From Desulfarculus sp. (GTDB lineage: Bacteria > Desulfobacterota > Desulfarculia > Desulfarculales > Desulfarculaceae): 64,000 nt of DNA. The position numbers and the translations under genes are program-made. The first letter of the stretch is position 1, and every line of letters starts with the position of its first letter. The stretch covers positions 102,577-166,576 of the forward strand of contig JACRDC010000037.1 of assembly GCA_016218705.1 (NCBI GenBank), written 5' to 3'. This document shows, one piece after another, positions 38,891 through 47,462 of this stretch. The notes below the pieces were generated by a model that ran no database searches, had not been told where the DNA came from, and saw only the letters and a program-made list of their open reading frames with translations.

Positions 38891-39514
38891 CGCTCTCCTG
38901 CTCCTACCGGTTGGCGGCGGCCAAGGCTGGCCCGCGATATTTCAAATAATGCATATACAACGTAACTAATTGTAATAAAATATATTAAAACGTAATATGT
39001 CTTGTTATGCTATATGATTATTGCGCGCCAGTAGAGTAGGCAACCGCGAGAGCTTTGTCAATAATATTTATAGCTCAACTTTTATTTGGGCATTATTATT
39101 GATGCGGCGCTACATTTTTTACAAAATTTATTAAGTGTTACAATCACAAGGGCCATAGTGGTAAGGCCCTGGTGGAGACGCGGTTGGGGCACGGCTCAGC
39201 GTCTACCGTGGTGCCACCGTTTGGGACCTCCAGGACCAGGAGCGGGTAGACCGCGGCTAAATGGGGGGAGGTCGGCTCGGCCATGGTCGTTGGGAGAAAA
39301 GCCACGCCGGTGGCCCCGCGGTTCGGCCAGACCTTCACAGAGGCAGAGAGCTAGGGTTGACTAGGCCAATGTGCTACAATGCGGGTTAATCGCTTGGCAT
39401 GTTGGTGGCCGCGCGTGGGCCGTGGATATTGAGGCCCGCTCAGGCAGCCAAGCGATAAGATTGCTCTTTTGCCGGTTGTGGGATCGGCGCCAAAACCATG
39501 GGCAAGGCCTGCGC
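38891..39514. other. Divergent intergenic region, AT-rich then GC-rich
   Basis: About 620 bp between the acyl-CoA ligase and the binding lipoprotein. 38938-39140 is strikingly AT-rich, with the related sequences AACGTAACTAATTG (38959 on) and AAACGTAATATG (38988 on), possible regulator half-sites. 39150-39370 is GC-rich with no frame that looks coding and no ribosome-binding site; it could hold a structured RNA but no family is recognised. Promoters for both neighbours should lie here. Confidence 0.4.
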
Positions 39515-40789
39515 ATGACCCGTCATGGCACATCCTTTCGGCTGGCGGCGGGACTGTTGCTGCTGCTGGTCCTGTTGGCCGGCTGTGGCCGGACCGACCA
39601 GACCCAGGCGGCCCAGGACGAGGTGCTGGGCGTCAGCGACAGCGAGATACTCCTGGGCTCCTCCCTGGCCCTCAAGGGTCACGCCAGCTACCTGGGCACC
39701 CAGACCCTTAGCGGCGCCATGTGCTACATCAACAAGGTCAACGAGGCCGGTGGCGTGCATGGCCGCACCATCAGGGTCATCGCCTACGACGACGGCTACG
39801 ACCCGCCCATGTGCCTTTCCAACACCCAGCGCCTGATCGTGGAGGACGCGGTCTTTGCCCTGTTCTGCTACGTGGGCACCCCCACGGCGGTCAAGATATT
39901 GCCCATGGTGGAAGAGGCCAAGATTCCGCTCCTGGGTCTATTCACCGGGGCCAATGCCCTGCGCGAGCCCTTCAACCGCTACATCTTCAACGTGCGCGCC
40001 TCCTATTACCAGGAGATCGGCGCGGCCATCCGCCACATGGTCAAGGACCTGGGGCTGAGCAGGATCGCGGTCTTCTACCAATACGACGCCTATGGCTTCG
40101 ATGGGCTGACCGGCGTGGAGTTGGCCCTGAAGGAACTGGGCCTGGCCCCGGTGGCCCGTGGCTCCTACATCCGGGGCACGGTTAACGTGGAAGAGGGCCT
40201 TAACCGCATCGCCGGCTCGGGCGCCCAGGCGGTGGCCATGATCGGCACCTACGAACCCTGCGCCAAGTTCATCAACCTGGCCAACCAGCGCGACTTCAAG
40301 CCGCTGTTTTACGCGGTCTCCTTCGTGGGCGCCGAGGAGCTGGCCCGGCGCCTGGACAGCCAGGACCGGGACCTTTTGATCCTTTCCCAGGTGGTGCCGC
40401 CCCTGCAGGTCTTGCAGCCCGACGCCATGACCAGCAGCGCCAGGGAGTACGTTGACCTGCTGCGCCACTACTTCCCCGAGGAAAAACCCAACCTGGTGGG
40501 TCTGGAAGGCTTCATCAACGCCCGCGTGCTGGTGGAGGGCCTGCATAGGGCCGGCCGCCAATTGACCCGCGAGCGCTTCATTGAGGCCATCGAGTCCATC
40601 CAGGGCTACTCCCTGGGCCAGGACATCATGGTCTCCTTCAGCCCCACCAACCACCAGGGCATGGAGCAGGTCTTTTTCACCGGCCTGGAGGACGGCGAGT
40701 TCGTTCTCATAAGGGATTGGGATGACATAAGGAAGGCCATAGCGTCGCGCCGGGAGACAAAGTCACCAGCCGAAAAGGCCAAGCCCTGA
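39515..40789 (+). CDS. Periplasmic substrate-binding lipoprotein (type I PBP), sensor-associated
   Basis: A 424-residue lipoprotein: basic N terminus, hydrophobic LLLLLVLLAGC with lipobox LAGC, then a type I periplasmic binding fold (EILLGSSLALKGHASYLGT, GVHGRTIRVIAYDDGYDP, YQYDAYGFDGLTGVELAL). It resembles the binding components of liv transporters but stands without permease or ATPase genes. Its stop codon overlaps the ATG of a membrane histidine kinase (TGATG), so it most likely works as the ligand-sensing subunit of that kinase. The ligand is unknown. The ATG at 39515 gives a compact signal peptide; the ribosome-binding site is weak. Confidence 0.9.
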   Translation: MTRHGTSFRLAAGLLLLLVLLAGCGRTDQTQAAQDEVLGVSDSEILLGSSLALKGHASYLGTQTLSGAMCYINKVNEAGGVHGRTIRVIAYDDGYDPPMCLSNTQRLIVEDAVFALFCYVGTPTAVKILPMVEEAKIPLLGLFTGANALREPFNRYIFNVRASYYQEIGAAIRHMVKDLGLSRIAVFYQYDAYGFDGLTGVELALKELGLAPVARGSYIRGTVNVEEGLNRIAGSGAQAVAMIGTYEPCAKFINLANQRDFKPLFYAVSFVGAEELARRLDSQDRDLLILSQVVPPLQVLQPDAMTSSAREYVDLLRHYFPEEKPNLVGLEGFINARVLVEGLHRAGRQLTRERFIEAIESIQGYSLGQDIMVSFSPTNHQGMEQVFFTGLEDGEFVLIRDWDDIRKAIASRRETKSPAEKAKP

Positions 40790-42783
40790 TGGCGCATTTC
40801 GACACCTTCAGCCTGAAGAACAAGATATTCTTCTCGATCCTGGCGGTGATACTCATCATCAGCGTGGTTATAGCCTTTTTGGCCAGGTGGATATTGGTCT
40901 CCAGCCTGATCTCCGAGCTGGAGCTGAGAGGCATAGCCATCGCCCGCACCATCGCCGAGCGCGGTAGCAGCTATGTGCTGGACAAGGACCTCCCCCGCCT
41001 TTTGAGCCTTATTTACGACGAGGCCCAGCTCAGCGAGCGCAAGCACCTCATCGCCTATATTTTCATCGTTGACCAGGAGAACAAGGTCCTGGCCCACACC
41101 TTCACCCGGCCCTTTCCCCAGGCCCTGCGCCTGGCCAACCCGGTGCCGGCCGACCAGGACAAGAGCGTGCTGCTCATCGAGGGCGACCAGCAGTCCGCCC
41201 ACGACATAGCCATCCCCATGCGCGAGGGCATATACCGCCTGGGCACCGTGCACGTGGGCCTCAACAAGAACCATATTGACAAGCTGGTGGCCACCCTCAG
41301 GTTCACCTTCCTGGGGTTCATCTCCGCGGTCATCGTGATAATTTTTTTATTGAGCCTGAAGATATCCAAATACATCACCAGCCCCATCTCCCAGTTGACC
41401 ACCATTTCCGACGAGCTCAGCCGGGGCAATTTTGATTTCAAGCTGGACCTGGGCAAGGTGTCGCCCGGATGGGCACAGGAGGACTGTCCGGCCTTTGTCA
41501 ATACCGACCTGCCCTGCTGGCACTTTGACGAATCCATGAGCAAGCTGACCACCCTGGATAACTCTCAGGAAAACCCCCATACCTGCACCAATTGCGTCTT
41601 CTACCGCAAGCGCAAGGGCGACGAGGTGGTGCAACTGGCCGACTCGTTCTACAACATGGTCTGGAGCATCAAGCTCTACCGCACCCGCCTGCACGAGTCG
41701 GAGGAGAAATACCGCTCCCTGTTCGACAGCGGCCCCAACCCCATTTTCGTGGTGGATTACCAGACCCGCGCCATAATTGACGCCAACCCCCGGGCGGTGG
41801 AGCTGTACGGCTACAGCAAGGACGAGCTGGTGGGCATGCCCTTCCTGGACCTGGGGCCGGAGCATTACAAGGGCGGCCGGGTGGCCTTCGGGGAGATGGA
41901 GGCCGAGGGCGAGTCGGTCTACTACCCCAAGGTGCTGCACTATAAAAAGGGCGAGAAGCCGCTGTTCGTTGACCTGCACGCCTCCTTCATCAGCTACAAG
42001 CGCCGGCCGTCCATCATCGTGGCGGTCACGGACCTCACCGAGGCCCTGGAACGCGAGGCCCAGGTCATCCAGGCCAGCAAGATGAAGTCCCTGGGCGAGA
42101 TGAGCGCCGGCATAGCCCATGAACTCAACCAGCCCCTGAACGCCATCAAGATGGGCAGCGAGTACCTGGCCCTGCTGGTCGAAAAGGGCCTGGAGGTCCC
42201 CAAGGAGCAGTTCCATCAGGTGGTCACCGAGATAAGCACCCAGGTTGACCGGGCCGCCGACATCATAACCACCCTGCGGGCCTTCGGCCGCAAGGCCGAT
42301 CCCGTCATGGAGAAGATCAACATCAATACCTCCATTCGCGTGGTCCTCTCCATCGTGGGCCGGCAATTCGAGCTGGACAACATCAAGATCAACCTGGACC
42401 TGGGCGAGGGGCTGCCGCTCATCATGGGCCACAACAACCGCTTGCAGCAGGTATTCTTTAATTTGGTCACCAACGCCCGCGACGCCATTCTTGAAAAGAG
42501 GGAGAAAAACGGGCCTGCCGGGGTCGGTATCATCACCATCCGCTCACACCAGGAGGGACAGGAGGTCATCGCCGAGGTCAGCGACAACGGCGCCGGCATT
42601 CCCGACAGCGTGAAAGACAAGATATTCGAGCCCTTCTTCACCACCAAGGAGACCAGCCATGACATGGGCCTGGGCCTGGCCATAACCTACGGCATCACCA
42701 AGGACCATCATGCCGACATCCTGATCCAGAGCATTGACGGCCTGGGCACCACCTTCAAACTGGTATTCCCGGCCGCCGCCTAG
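40789..42783 (+). CDS. Membrane histidine kinase with a cysteine cluster after HAMP
   Basis: A 664-residue kinase. Transmembrane helices at about 13-37 and 172-192 flank a ~135-residue periplasmic domain that may contact the binding lipoprotein. HAMP follows, but at about 233-270 it is followed by an inserted segment with DCPAF, PCWHFDES and CTNCVFY, giving four or five closely spaced cysteines. A PAS domain (about 305-425), HisKA with GIAHELNQPLNAIK and HATPase with DNGAGI and GLGLAITYG follow. HELNQPL is typical of DctB/FixL-type kinases. The cysteine set could bind a metal or Fe-S centre and add a redox input. Coupled to the upstream lipoprotein gene; a receiver-STAS gene follows after a repeat. 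Confidence 0.92.
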   Translation: MAHFDTFSLKNKIFFSILAVILIISVVIAFLARWILVSSLISELELRGIAIARTIAERGSSYVLDKDLPRLLSLIYDEAQLSERKHLIAYIFIVDQENKVLAHTFTRPFPQALRLANPVPADQDKSVLLIEGDQQSAHDIAIPMREGIYRLGTVHVGLNKNHIDKLVATLRFTFLGFISAVIVIIFLLSLKISKYITSPISQLTTISDELSRGNFDFKLDLGKVSPGWAQEDCPAFVNTDLPCWHFDESMSKLTTLDNSQENPHTCTNCVFYRKRKGDEVVQLADSFYNMVWSIKLYRTRLHESEEKYRSLFDSGPNPIFVVDYQTRAIIDANPRAVELYGYSKDELVGMPFLDLGPEHYKGGRVAFGEMEAEGESVYYPKVLHYKKGEKPLFVDLHASFISYKRRPSIIVAVTDLTEALEREAQVIQASKMKSLGEMSAGIAHELNQPLNAIKMGSEYLALLVEKGLEVPKEQFHQVVTEISTQVDRAADIITTLRAFGRKADPVMEKININTSIRVVLSIVGRQFELDNIKINLDLGEGLPLIMGHNNRLQQVFFNLVTNARDAILEKREKNGPAGVGIITIRSHQEGQEVIAEVSDNGAGIPDSVKDKIFEPFFTTKETSHDMGLGLAITYGITKDHHADILIQSIDGLGTTFKLVFPAAA

Positions 42784-42784
42784 A

Positions 42785-42914
42785 GTGTGCCGGAGAAAGC
42801 CATCCATGGCTTTCTCCTCTTAGCGCTTGCCAAATAAATTTTGGCAAGCTTTCGAAATCAGGCCAAACAGGGATTTGGCCTGATTTCGGGCGGGCCGTCC
42901 TGGCCCGCGTAGGC
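42785..42914. repeat. Multi-hairpin dispersed repeat, copy 2 (inverted)
   Basis: The reverse complement matches copy 1 (2193-2327) along its whole length: GTGTGCCGGAGAAAGCCAT, GCTTGCCAAA, CGAAATCAGGCCAAA and GCGGGCC/GGCCCGC parts are all shared, and differences fall mainly in the loops or keep the pairing. It begins two bases after the kinase stop codon and may terminate or protect that transcript. Confidence 0.8.
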
Positions 42915-42983
42915 GCCTGTCGAAGAGTTGCTCCGGCGGGCACCTGGCCGGCCCGCAATTTCGCCATGCATGGGGGACCCGCC

Positions 42984-43679
<696 letters not shown>

Positions 43680-43739
43680 GCCTGGCCCACGCGGCGGGCG
43701 GTGATTCCACCCTAGGTCAACTACCTTGGAGCGGTCATC

Positions 43740-44327
43740 ATGAAAGGCATCTCCCCCTGGGAAAAACACGCGCGGACCATCGGATTGCCTTGCCTGGCCC
43801 TGGCGCTTTACCTGTTGGCCGGCCTGTCCCATCCCCTGCCCGCCCTCGGCGGAGACCTGCCCACGGTGGGCAGCGTCCTGCCCAGGATCGAGTTTTTGGC
43901 CCCGCCCCTCAAGGAAGACGTGGCCTACCTCAGGATCAAGGGCCAGTCGTTTCGCTTGGCCGATCTCAAGGCGCGCCTGATCTGGCTGGAGGTGATCGGC
44001 ATTTACTGCACGCGCTGCTACGAGCAGGCCCCCAAGATCAACCGCCTGCACAAAAGCCTGGCCAAGGCGGGGCTGGGCCAACAGGTGAAGATGCTGGCGG
44101 TGGCCGCCGGGGGCACCATTATCGAGTGCGAGCATGTGCGCAAGAACAAGCAGTACCTCTACCCCGTGGTGCCGGACGAGGACTTTGCCATCCACAAGCT
44201 GCTGGGCGAGCCGCGCACGCCTTTTACCATGCTCATCAACGCCCATGGCCAGGTGCTTTACACCCACCTGGGGGTCATGGAGGACACGGAAGGTCTGTTG
44301 CCGATGATCAAAGAGCACCTGAAATAG
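43740..44327 (+). CDS. Exported thioredoxin-fold protein (redoxin/TlpA-like)
   Basis: A 195-residue protein with an N-terminal hydrophobic segment (about 18-33, ALALYLLAGLSHPL) acting as signal peptide or anchor. The mature part has the TlpA/AhpC-like strand order and a CxxC site in YCTRCYEQAPKINRLH (near 90), then VAAGGTIIECEHVRK and FTMLINAHGQVLYTHLG with the cis-Pro region in EPRTPFTML. It is expected to work in the periplasm as a thiol-disulfide protein. It is first of a four-gene operon with a GAF/rhodanese-like membrane protein, a MauE-like protein and a lipoprotein; MauE-type proteins are often paired with such redoxins. Confidence 0.85.
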   Translation: MKGISPWEKHARTIGLPCLALALYLLAGLSHPLPALGGDLPTVGSVLPRIEFLAPPLKEDVAYLRIKGQSFRLADLKARLIWLEVIGIYCTRCYEQAPKINRLHKSLAKAGLGQQVKMLAVAAGGTIIECEHVRKNKQYLYPVVPDEDFAIHKLLGEPRTPFTMLINAHGQVLYTHLGVMEDTEGLLPMIKEHLK

Positions 44328-44334
44328 TCTTGGC

Positions 44335-46089
44335 ATGAAGGACCCTTCGCCACGGAATGCCGCCCGGCCGCCGGCCGCCCAAGGGCCGGGTCACGCCGCG
44401 GACAAGACCAGGTTCCTGCTGGGCAATGTGCTGGAGACCTCCCGCGAGCTCAGCGGAGTGGTCCAGCCCGCCAAGATTATGGACACCTTCCTGCTCATGG
44501 TCATGGGACCCCTGGGCATAGGTTGCGGCATGGTGGCCCTGGCCAGCGCCGAGGGCCGGCAGCAAACCCTGGCCTGCCGAGGCCTGGCGCCAGGGGAGGT
44601 CCAGGACCTGCGCGGCAGGCTGGGCGCCATACTGACCCACTTCCACGCCACGCCCGAGCGCTACCAAAGCCTGACGCCCCATCCCCTCTTGGCCAGCCCG
44701 GCCAGCGGGGGCGGCGAGCCTTGTGTCCTGCCCCACATGAAGTACGTGATCGCCTGGAAGGTGGAGCAGGATTACCAGGGCCTCCTGGCCATCGGCGACC
44801 GCTTCGATGGAACCTCCTTGGGCCAGGACGACCTTGATTTCCTCTCCGACTTTACCGCCAGCCTGGTCAGCAGCCTGACGCGGGCCTTGGTCACCCAGAA
44901 CATCCAGCAACTGAACGCCGAGCTGGAAAAGCAGAACGACTGCCTGGAAAAGGCCCTGGCCGAGGCCAAGGCCACCCGCCGCGACCTGGACAAGCGGGTC
45001 TTTCACCTCAAGTCCCTGCATGAACTCACCAGCGAACTCAGCCCCGTCGTCAACATTGATGACCTGATAAACGCCTACTTATTGATGATGATGGGCACCT
45101 TTGGCATCGGCCAGGGGTTGATCCTCTTGCATGACCGGGCCAACAAGACCGTGCGCAAGGCCAGCCGTGGCTTCGTGGGCAAGATAAACACGCTCACCTC
45201 CGAGGAGGCCGAGAAGCTTCTTTTCCAGTGCTTCGATGTCTCCGAAAACCGGAGCCTGGCCCCCATGAGCATCAACCGCCTGACCAGCACGGAGGTCCTG
45301 GCCCAGGCCGGCTGGGAGACCAAGGGCGCCAAGGGGTTCATGCTGGTGCTGGACGAATCCTTTATGGGGCTTCTGGTGCTGGGTCCCTCCATCTCCGGCG
45401 ACTGCCTGCACCCGGCCGAGATAGAGACCCTTGGCACCTACACCTCGACCTTCCTGGTCTTTTTGAAAAACGCCCGCTTTCTGGAAACCGTGCAGGCACT
45501 CAATGAAAGCCTGAGCCAGCGCAATTATGAGCTGGAGCGGACCATTGCCGACCTGACCGAGGCCAGGGACAAGATCACCATGCTTGAGCGGGCCAAGTCC
45601 CACATCAAGCAGGTCATCCAGGGCGAGAGGGAGCGCCTGAACCGGGCCACGCCCCTGGATTTCCTCTTCCTAGCCATTTTCAGCGTGGTGTTTGGCGTCT
45701 TGTTCAACCTGGCCAGCCCCAACCGCATACCCTTGCTGCCCCCGGCGGCCTTCCGCCCTGCCTCGGCCCTGATCGAGGTGGAGCAGGCCCGGCAATTGCT
45801 GTCGGAATCAGGGGCAGTATTGGTTGACGCCCGGCCCAAGGAGTTCTTCGCCCACAGGCGCATCCCGGGCGCGGTAAACCTGCCCAGCCCCCTGTTCGAG
45901 ATCGTCTACCTGATGAAGTTCAACAACCTGGACCCCGAGCGGCCGATCATCGTCTATGGGCGCCACATCAGCAAGCTCTACGACGAGGAGGTGGCCCACA
46001 TGCTGCGCCAGCGCAACCATGAGCGTGTGTTCATCCTGGCGGGGGGGCTGCCGGCCTGGGAAGGCATGTCCTATCCCCTGGAGCCCTGA
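44335..46089 (+). CDS. Membrane-anchored double-GAF protein with C-terminal rhodanese-like domain
   Basis: A 584-residue protein with unusual architecture. Two GAF-like domains (about 30-185 and 225-395) are joined by coiled coil (AELEKQNDCLEKALAEAKA), a second coiled coil follows, then one transmembrane helix (about 441-460, FLFLAIFSVVFGVLFNLA), and a rhodanese fold (about 475-582; VLVDARPKEFFAHRRIPGAVNLP, FILAGGLPAWEG). The active-site loop that normally begins with Cys reads IVYGRHISKLYDEEV, so the catalytic Cys is missing and sulfur transfer is unlikely. With one helix, GAF domains and rhodanese domain should lie on opposite faces of the membrane. It lies between a redoxin and a MauE-like gene. 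Confidence 0.85.
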   Translation: MKDPSPRNAARPPAAQGPGHAADKTRFLLGNVLETSRELSGVVQPAKIMDTFLLMVMGPLGIGCGMVALASAEGRQQTLACRGLAPGEVQDLRGRLGAILTHFHATPERYQSLTPHPLLASPASGGGEPCVLPHMKYVIAWKVEQDYQGLLAIGDRFDGTSLGQDDLDFLSDFTASLVSSLTRALVTQNIQQLNAELEKQNDCLEKALAEAKATRRDLDKRVFHLKSLHELTSELSPVVNIDDLINAYLLMMMGTFGIGQGLILLHDRANKTVRKASRGFVGKINTLTSEEAEKLLFQCFDVSENRSLAPMSINRLTSTEVLAQAGWETKGAKGFMLVLDESFMGLLVLGPSISGDCLHPAEIETLGTYTSTFLVFLKNARFLETVQALNESLSQRNYELERTIADLTEARDKITMLERAKSHIKQVIQGERERLNRATPLDFLFLAIFSVVFGVLFNLASPNRIPLLPPAAFRPASALIEVEQARQLLSESGAVLVDARPKEFFAHRRIPGAVNLPSPLFEIVYLMKFNNLDPERPIIVYGRHISKLYDEEVAHMLRQRNHERVFILAGGLPAWEGMSYPLEP

Positions 46090-46091
46090 CG

Positions 46092-46565
46092 ATGCCTACC
46101 TGGCTGGTCAAAACCATAGGCAACCGCTACCTGGCCCTGGCCTTGCGCCTGTATATCGGCGCCATCTTCTTTTACGCCAGCATGTACAAGATCAACTTCC
46201 CCGGCGAGTTCGCCGAGATGATAGCCAATTACCAATTGGTCCCCTTCTGGGCCGTCAACCTGCTGGCCGTCATCCTGCCCTGGACCGAGCTGCTCTGCGG
46301 CTTTTTCCTCATCATTGGGGTAAGGACCAAATCCGCCGCCGCCGTGGCGGCGGGGATGCTGCTGGTCTTCACGGTGGCGGCGGCCAGCGCCCTGCTGCGC
46401 GGCATTCCCATGGGTTGCGGCTGTTTCAGCGCCCTGGAGGACCCCATGACCTGGGGCACCGTGGCCCGCGACCTGGCCTGGCTGGCCATGGCCCTGCACG
46501 TCTACTGGGTGGACTCGGCCTGGCAGGTGGGCAAGGCCTTTGTCCCCTCCTACCGGGAGCTGTAG
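46092..46565 (+). CDS. MauE/DoxX-like redox-associated membrane protein
   Basis: A 157-residue protein with four hydrophobic segments, matching the MauE/DoxX group: LALRLYIGAIFFYASMYKI at 17-35, VNLLAVILPWTELLCGFFLI (55-75), a third helix, and the RGIPMGCGCFSAL loop before the last helix. The CGC in that loop, typical of MauE-like proteins, is a candidate redox pair. MauE proteins are linked to disulfide formation in periplasmic enzymes such as methylamine dehydrogenase; no such enzyme is nearby. It begins 2 bp after the upstream stop and the next gene starts 2 bp after its own. Confidence 0.87.
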   Translation: MPTWLVKTIGNRYLALALRLYIGAIFFYASMYKINFPGEFAEMIANYQLVPFWAVNLLAVILPWTELLCGFFLIIGVRTKSAAAVAAGMLLVFTVAAASALLRGIPMGCGCFSALEDPMTWGTVARDLAWLAMALHVYWVDSAWQVGKAFVPSYREL

Positions 46566-46567
46566 AG

Positions 46568-46906
46568 ATGCCCGCCGGCGGCCTTAGCCGGGCTGTCCTG
46601 TGCCTGGCCGGCCTATGGGCCGTTGGCTGTCAGCCGGGCCAAGACCTGCCGGGCAAATATCTGGCCAGCCACCCCGAAGACCCCGGCAGCCAGGTGGTCC
46701 TGGTGCTGCAACCGGCGGGCAAGGGCTCCTGGAGCTACAGCGACGAGGAAGTGCCCTTGCGGTGGGAGGCCAGGGGCGGCGAAGTGTGGCTGCACCTCAA
46801 GGGCGGCGGCTTGCTCGCCGGCAGGCCAGACCGGGACGCGGCCATCAAGCTGGAGCTGCCGGGATACGGCGATATACTATTTCAGCGCGCGGGTCCCCGC
46901 GAGTAG
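46568..46906 (+). CDS. Small lipoprotein, unknown function
   Basis: A 112-residue predicted lipoprotein: MPAGGLSRAVLCLAGLWAVGC has a lipobox VGC with Cys at 21. The remainder (GKYLASHPEDPGSQVVLVLQ, WSYSDEEVPLRWE, GDILFQR) looks like a small beta-barrel of the kind found in copper-resistance NlpE-type or META-like lipoproteins, but the family is not recognised with confidence. It ends the redoxin operon, so a role in envelope redox or stress sensing is conceivable. The ATG at 46568 is preceded by GAG and follows the MauE-like stop by two bases. Confidence 0.75.
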   Translation: MPAGGLSRAVLCLAGLWAVGCQPGQDLPGKYLASHPEDPGSQVVLVLQPAGKGSWSYSDEEVPLRWEARGGEVWLHLKGGGLLAGRPDRDAAIKLELPGYGDILFQRAGPRE

Positions 46907-47462
46907 GGCCTGCGCCCGCCGGCGGTGCCTGCCTAAAACATCCTGCTTTTTGCTATGTATATCCTCCGGCTGCCCCATTGCCGGCCCCTTGGCGGTGCCC
47001 TCGGGTGGGTAGCGCAACAACACCCTCGCCATCCGCGCATGCAACCGTGCTGGGCCAGGCCGCCGGGGCGTGCTCGCTCGCGCGTCCTCTTATCTCCTGG
47101 ATGGCACGCGGCGAGGCTGGGGCGCAAACTGGGCCTATCCGGAAGCCGACGTCAGCTATAAGCGCTAACTATTTAAAATAATAAAAATAAAAATGGGATC
47201 GCCTGGAATTGCCGGTTGCTGGCCTGCCTAGGGCGTTTGGCCGTACCTTGGCCAAGGGCGGGGCCATATCCAGTCAACAATCTAATTTTATAGATTATTT
47301 TGACTAAGTCGCGGAGGGGGCGGCCCAAGGCGGAGATATGTCATAAATGACATATTTTTCTCTTGACATAAAGCTGCATTGCAGCCACATTGTAACTACA
47401 ACATGGGATCGTTCCAAGTTGCTTTGCATTCGAACCGGGAACCGTGAGGCGGGAAGGTAAAA
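46907..47462. promoter_or_regulatory. Intergenic region with the AOR promoter
   Basis: The left part (46907-47160) has no convincing gene. From about 47160 the DNA becomes AT-rich. A perfect inverted repeat lies at 47336-47355, a -35-like TTGACA at 47363-47368, and a small palindrome GCTGCATTGCAGC at 47372-47384. No good -10 can be fixed. Translation of the AOR starts at 47463 after GGAAGG. Confidence 0.5.
47336..47355. promoter_or_regulatory. Palindromic operator upstream of the AOR gene
   Basis: ATATGTCATAAATGACATAT, nine-base arms with a two-base spacer, seven bases before a TTGACA. A sequence matching 16 of 20 positions precedes the formate dehydrogenase operon (63112-63131, opposite strand). 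A shared Mo/W-responsive regulator is the simplest reading. Confidence 0.6.

Noticed and set aside
39515..40789. Component of a complete ABC importer
   Set aside because: No permease or ATPase gene is adjacent, and the gene is translationally coupled to a histidine kinase.
44335..46089. Active thiosulfate sulfurtransferase call for the GAF/rhodanese-like protein
   Set aside because: The active-site loop has Gly-Arg where the catalytic Cys should be.
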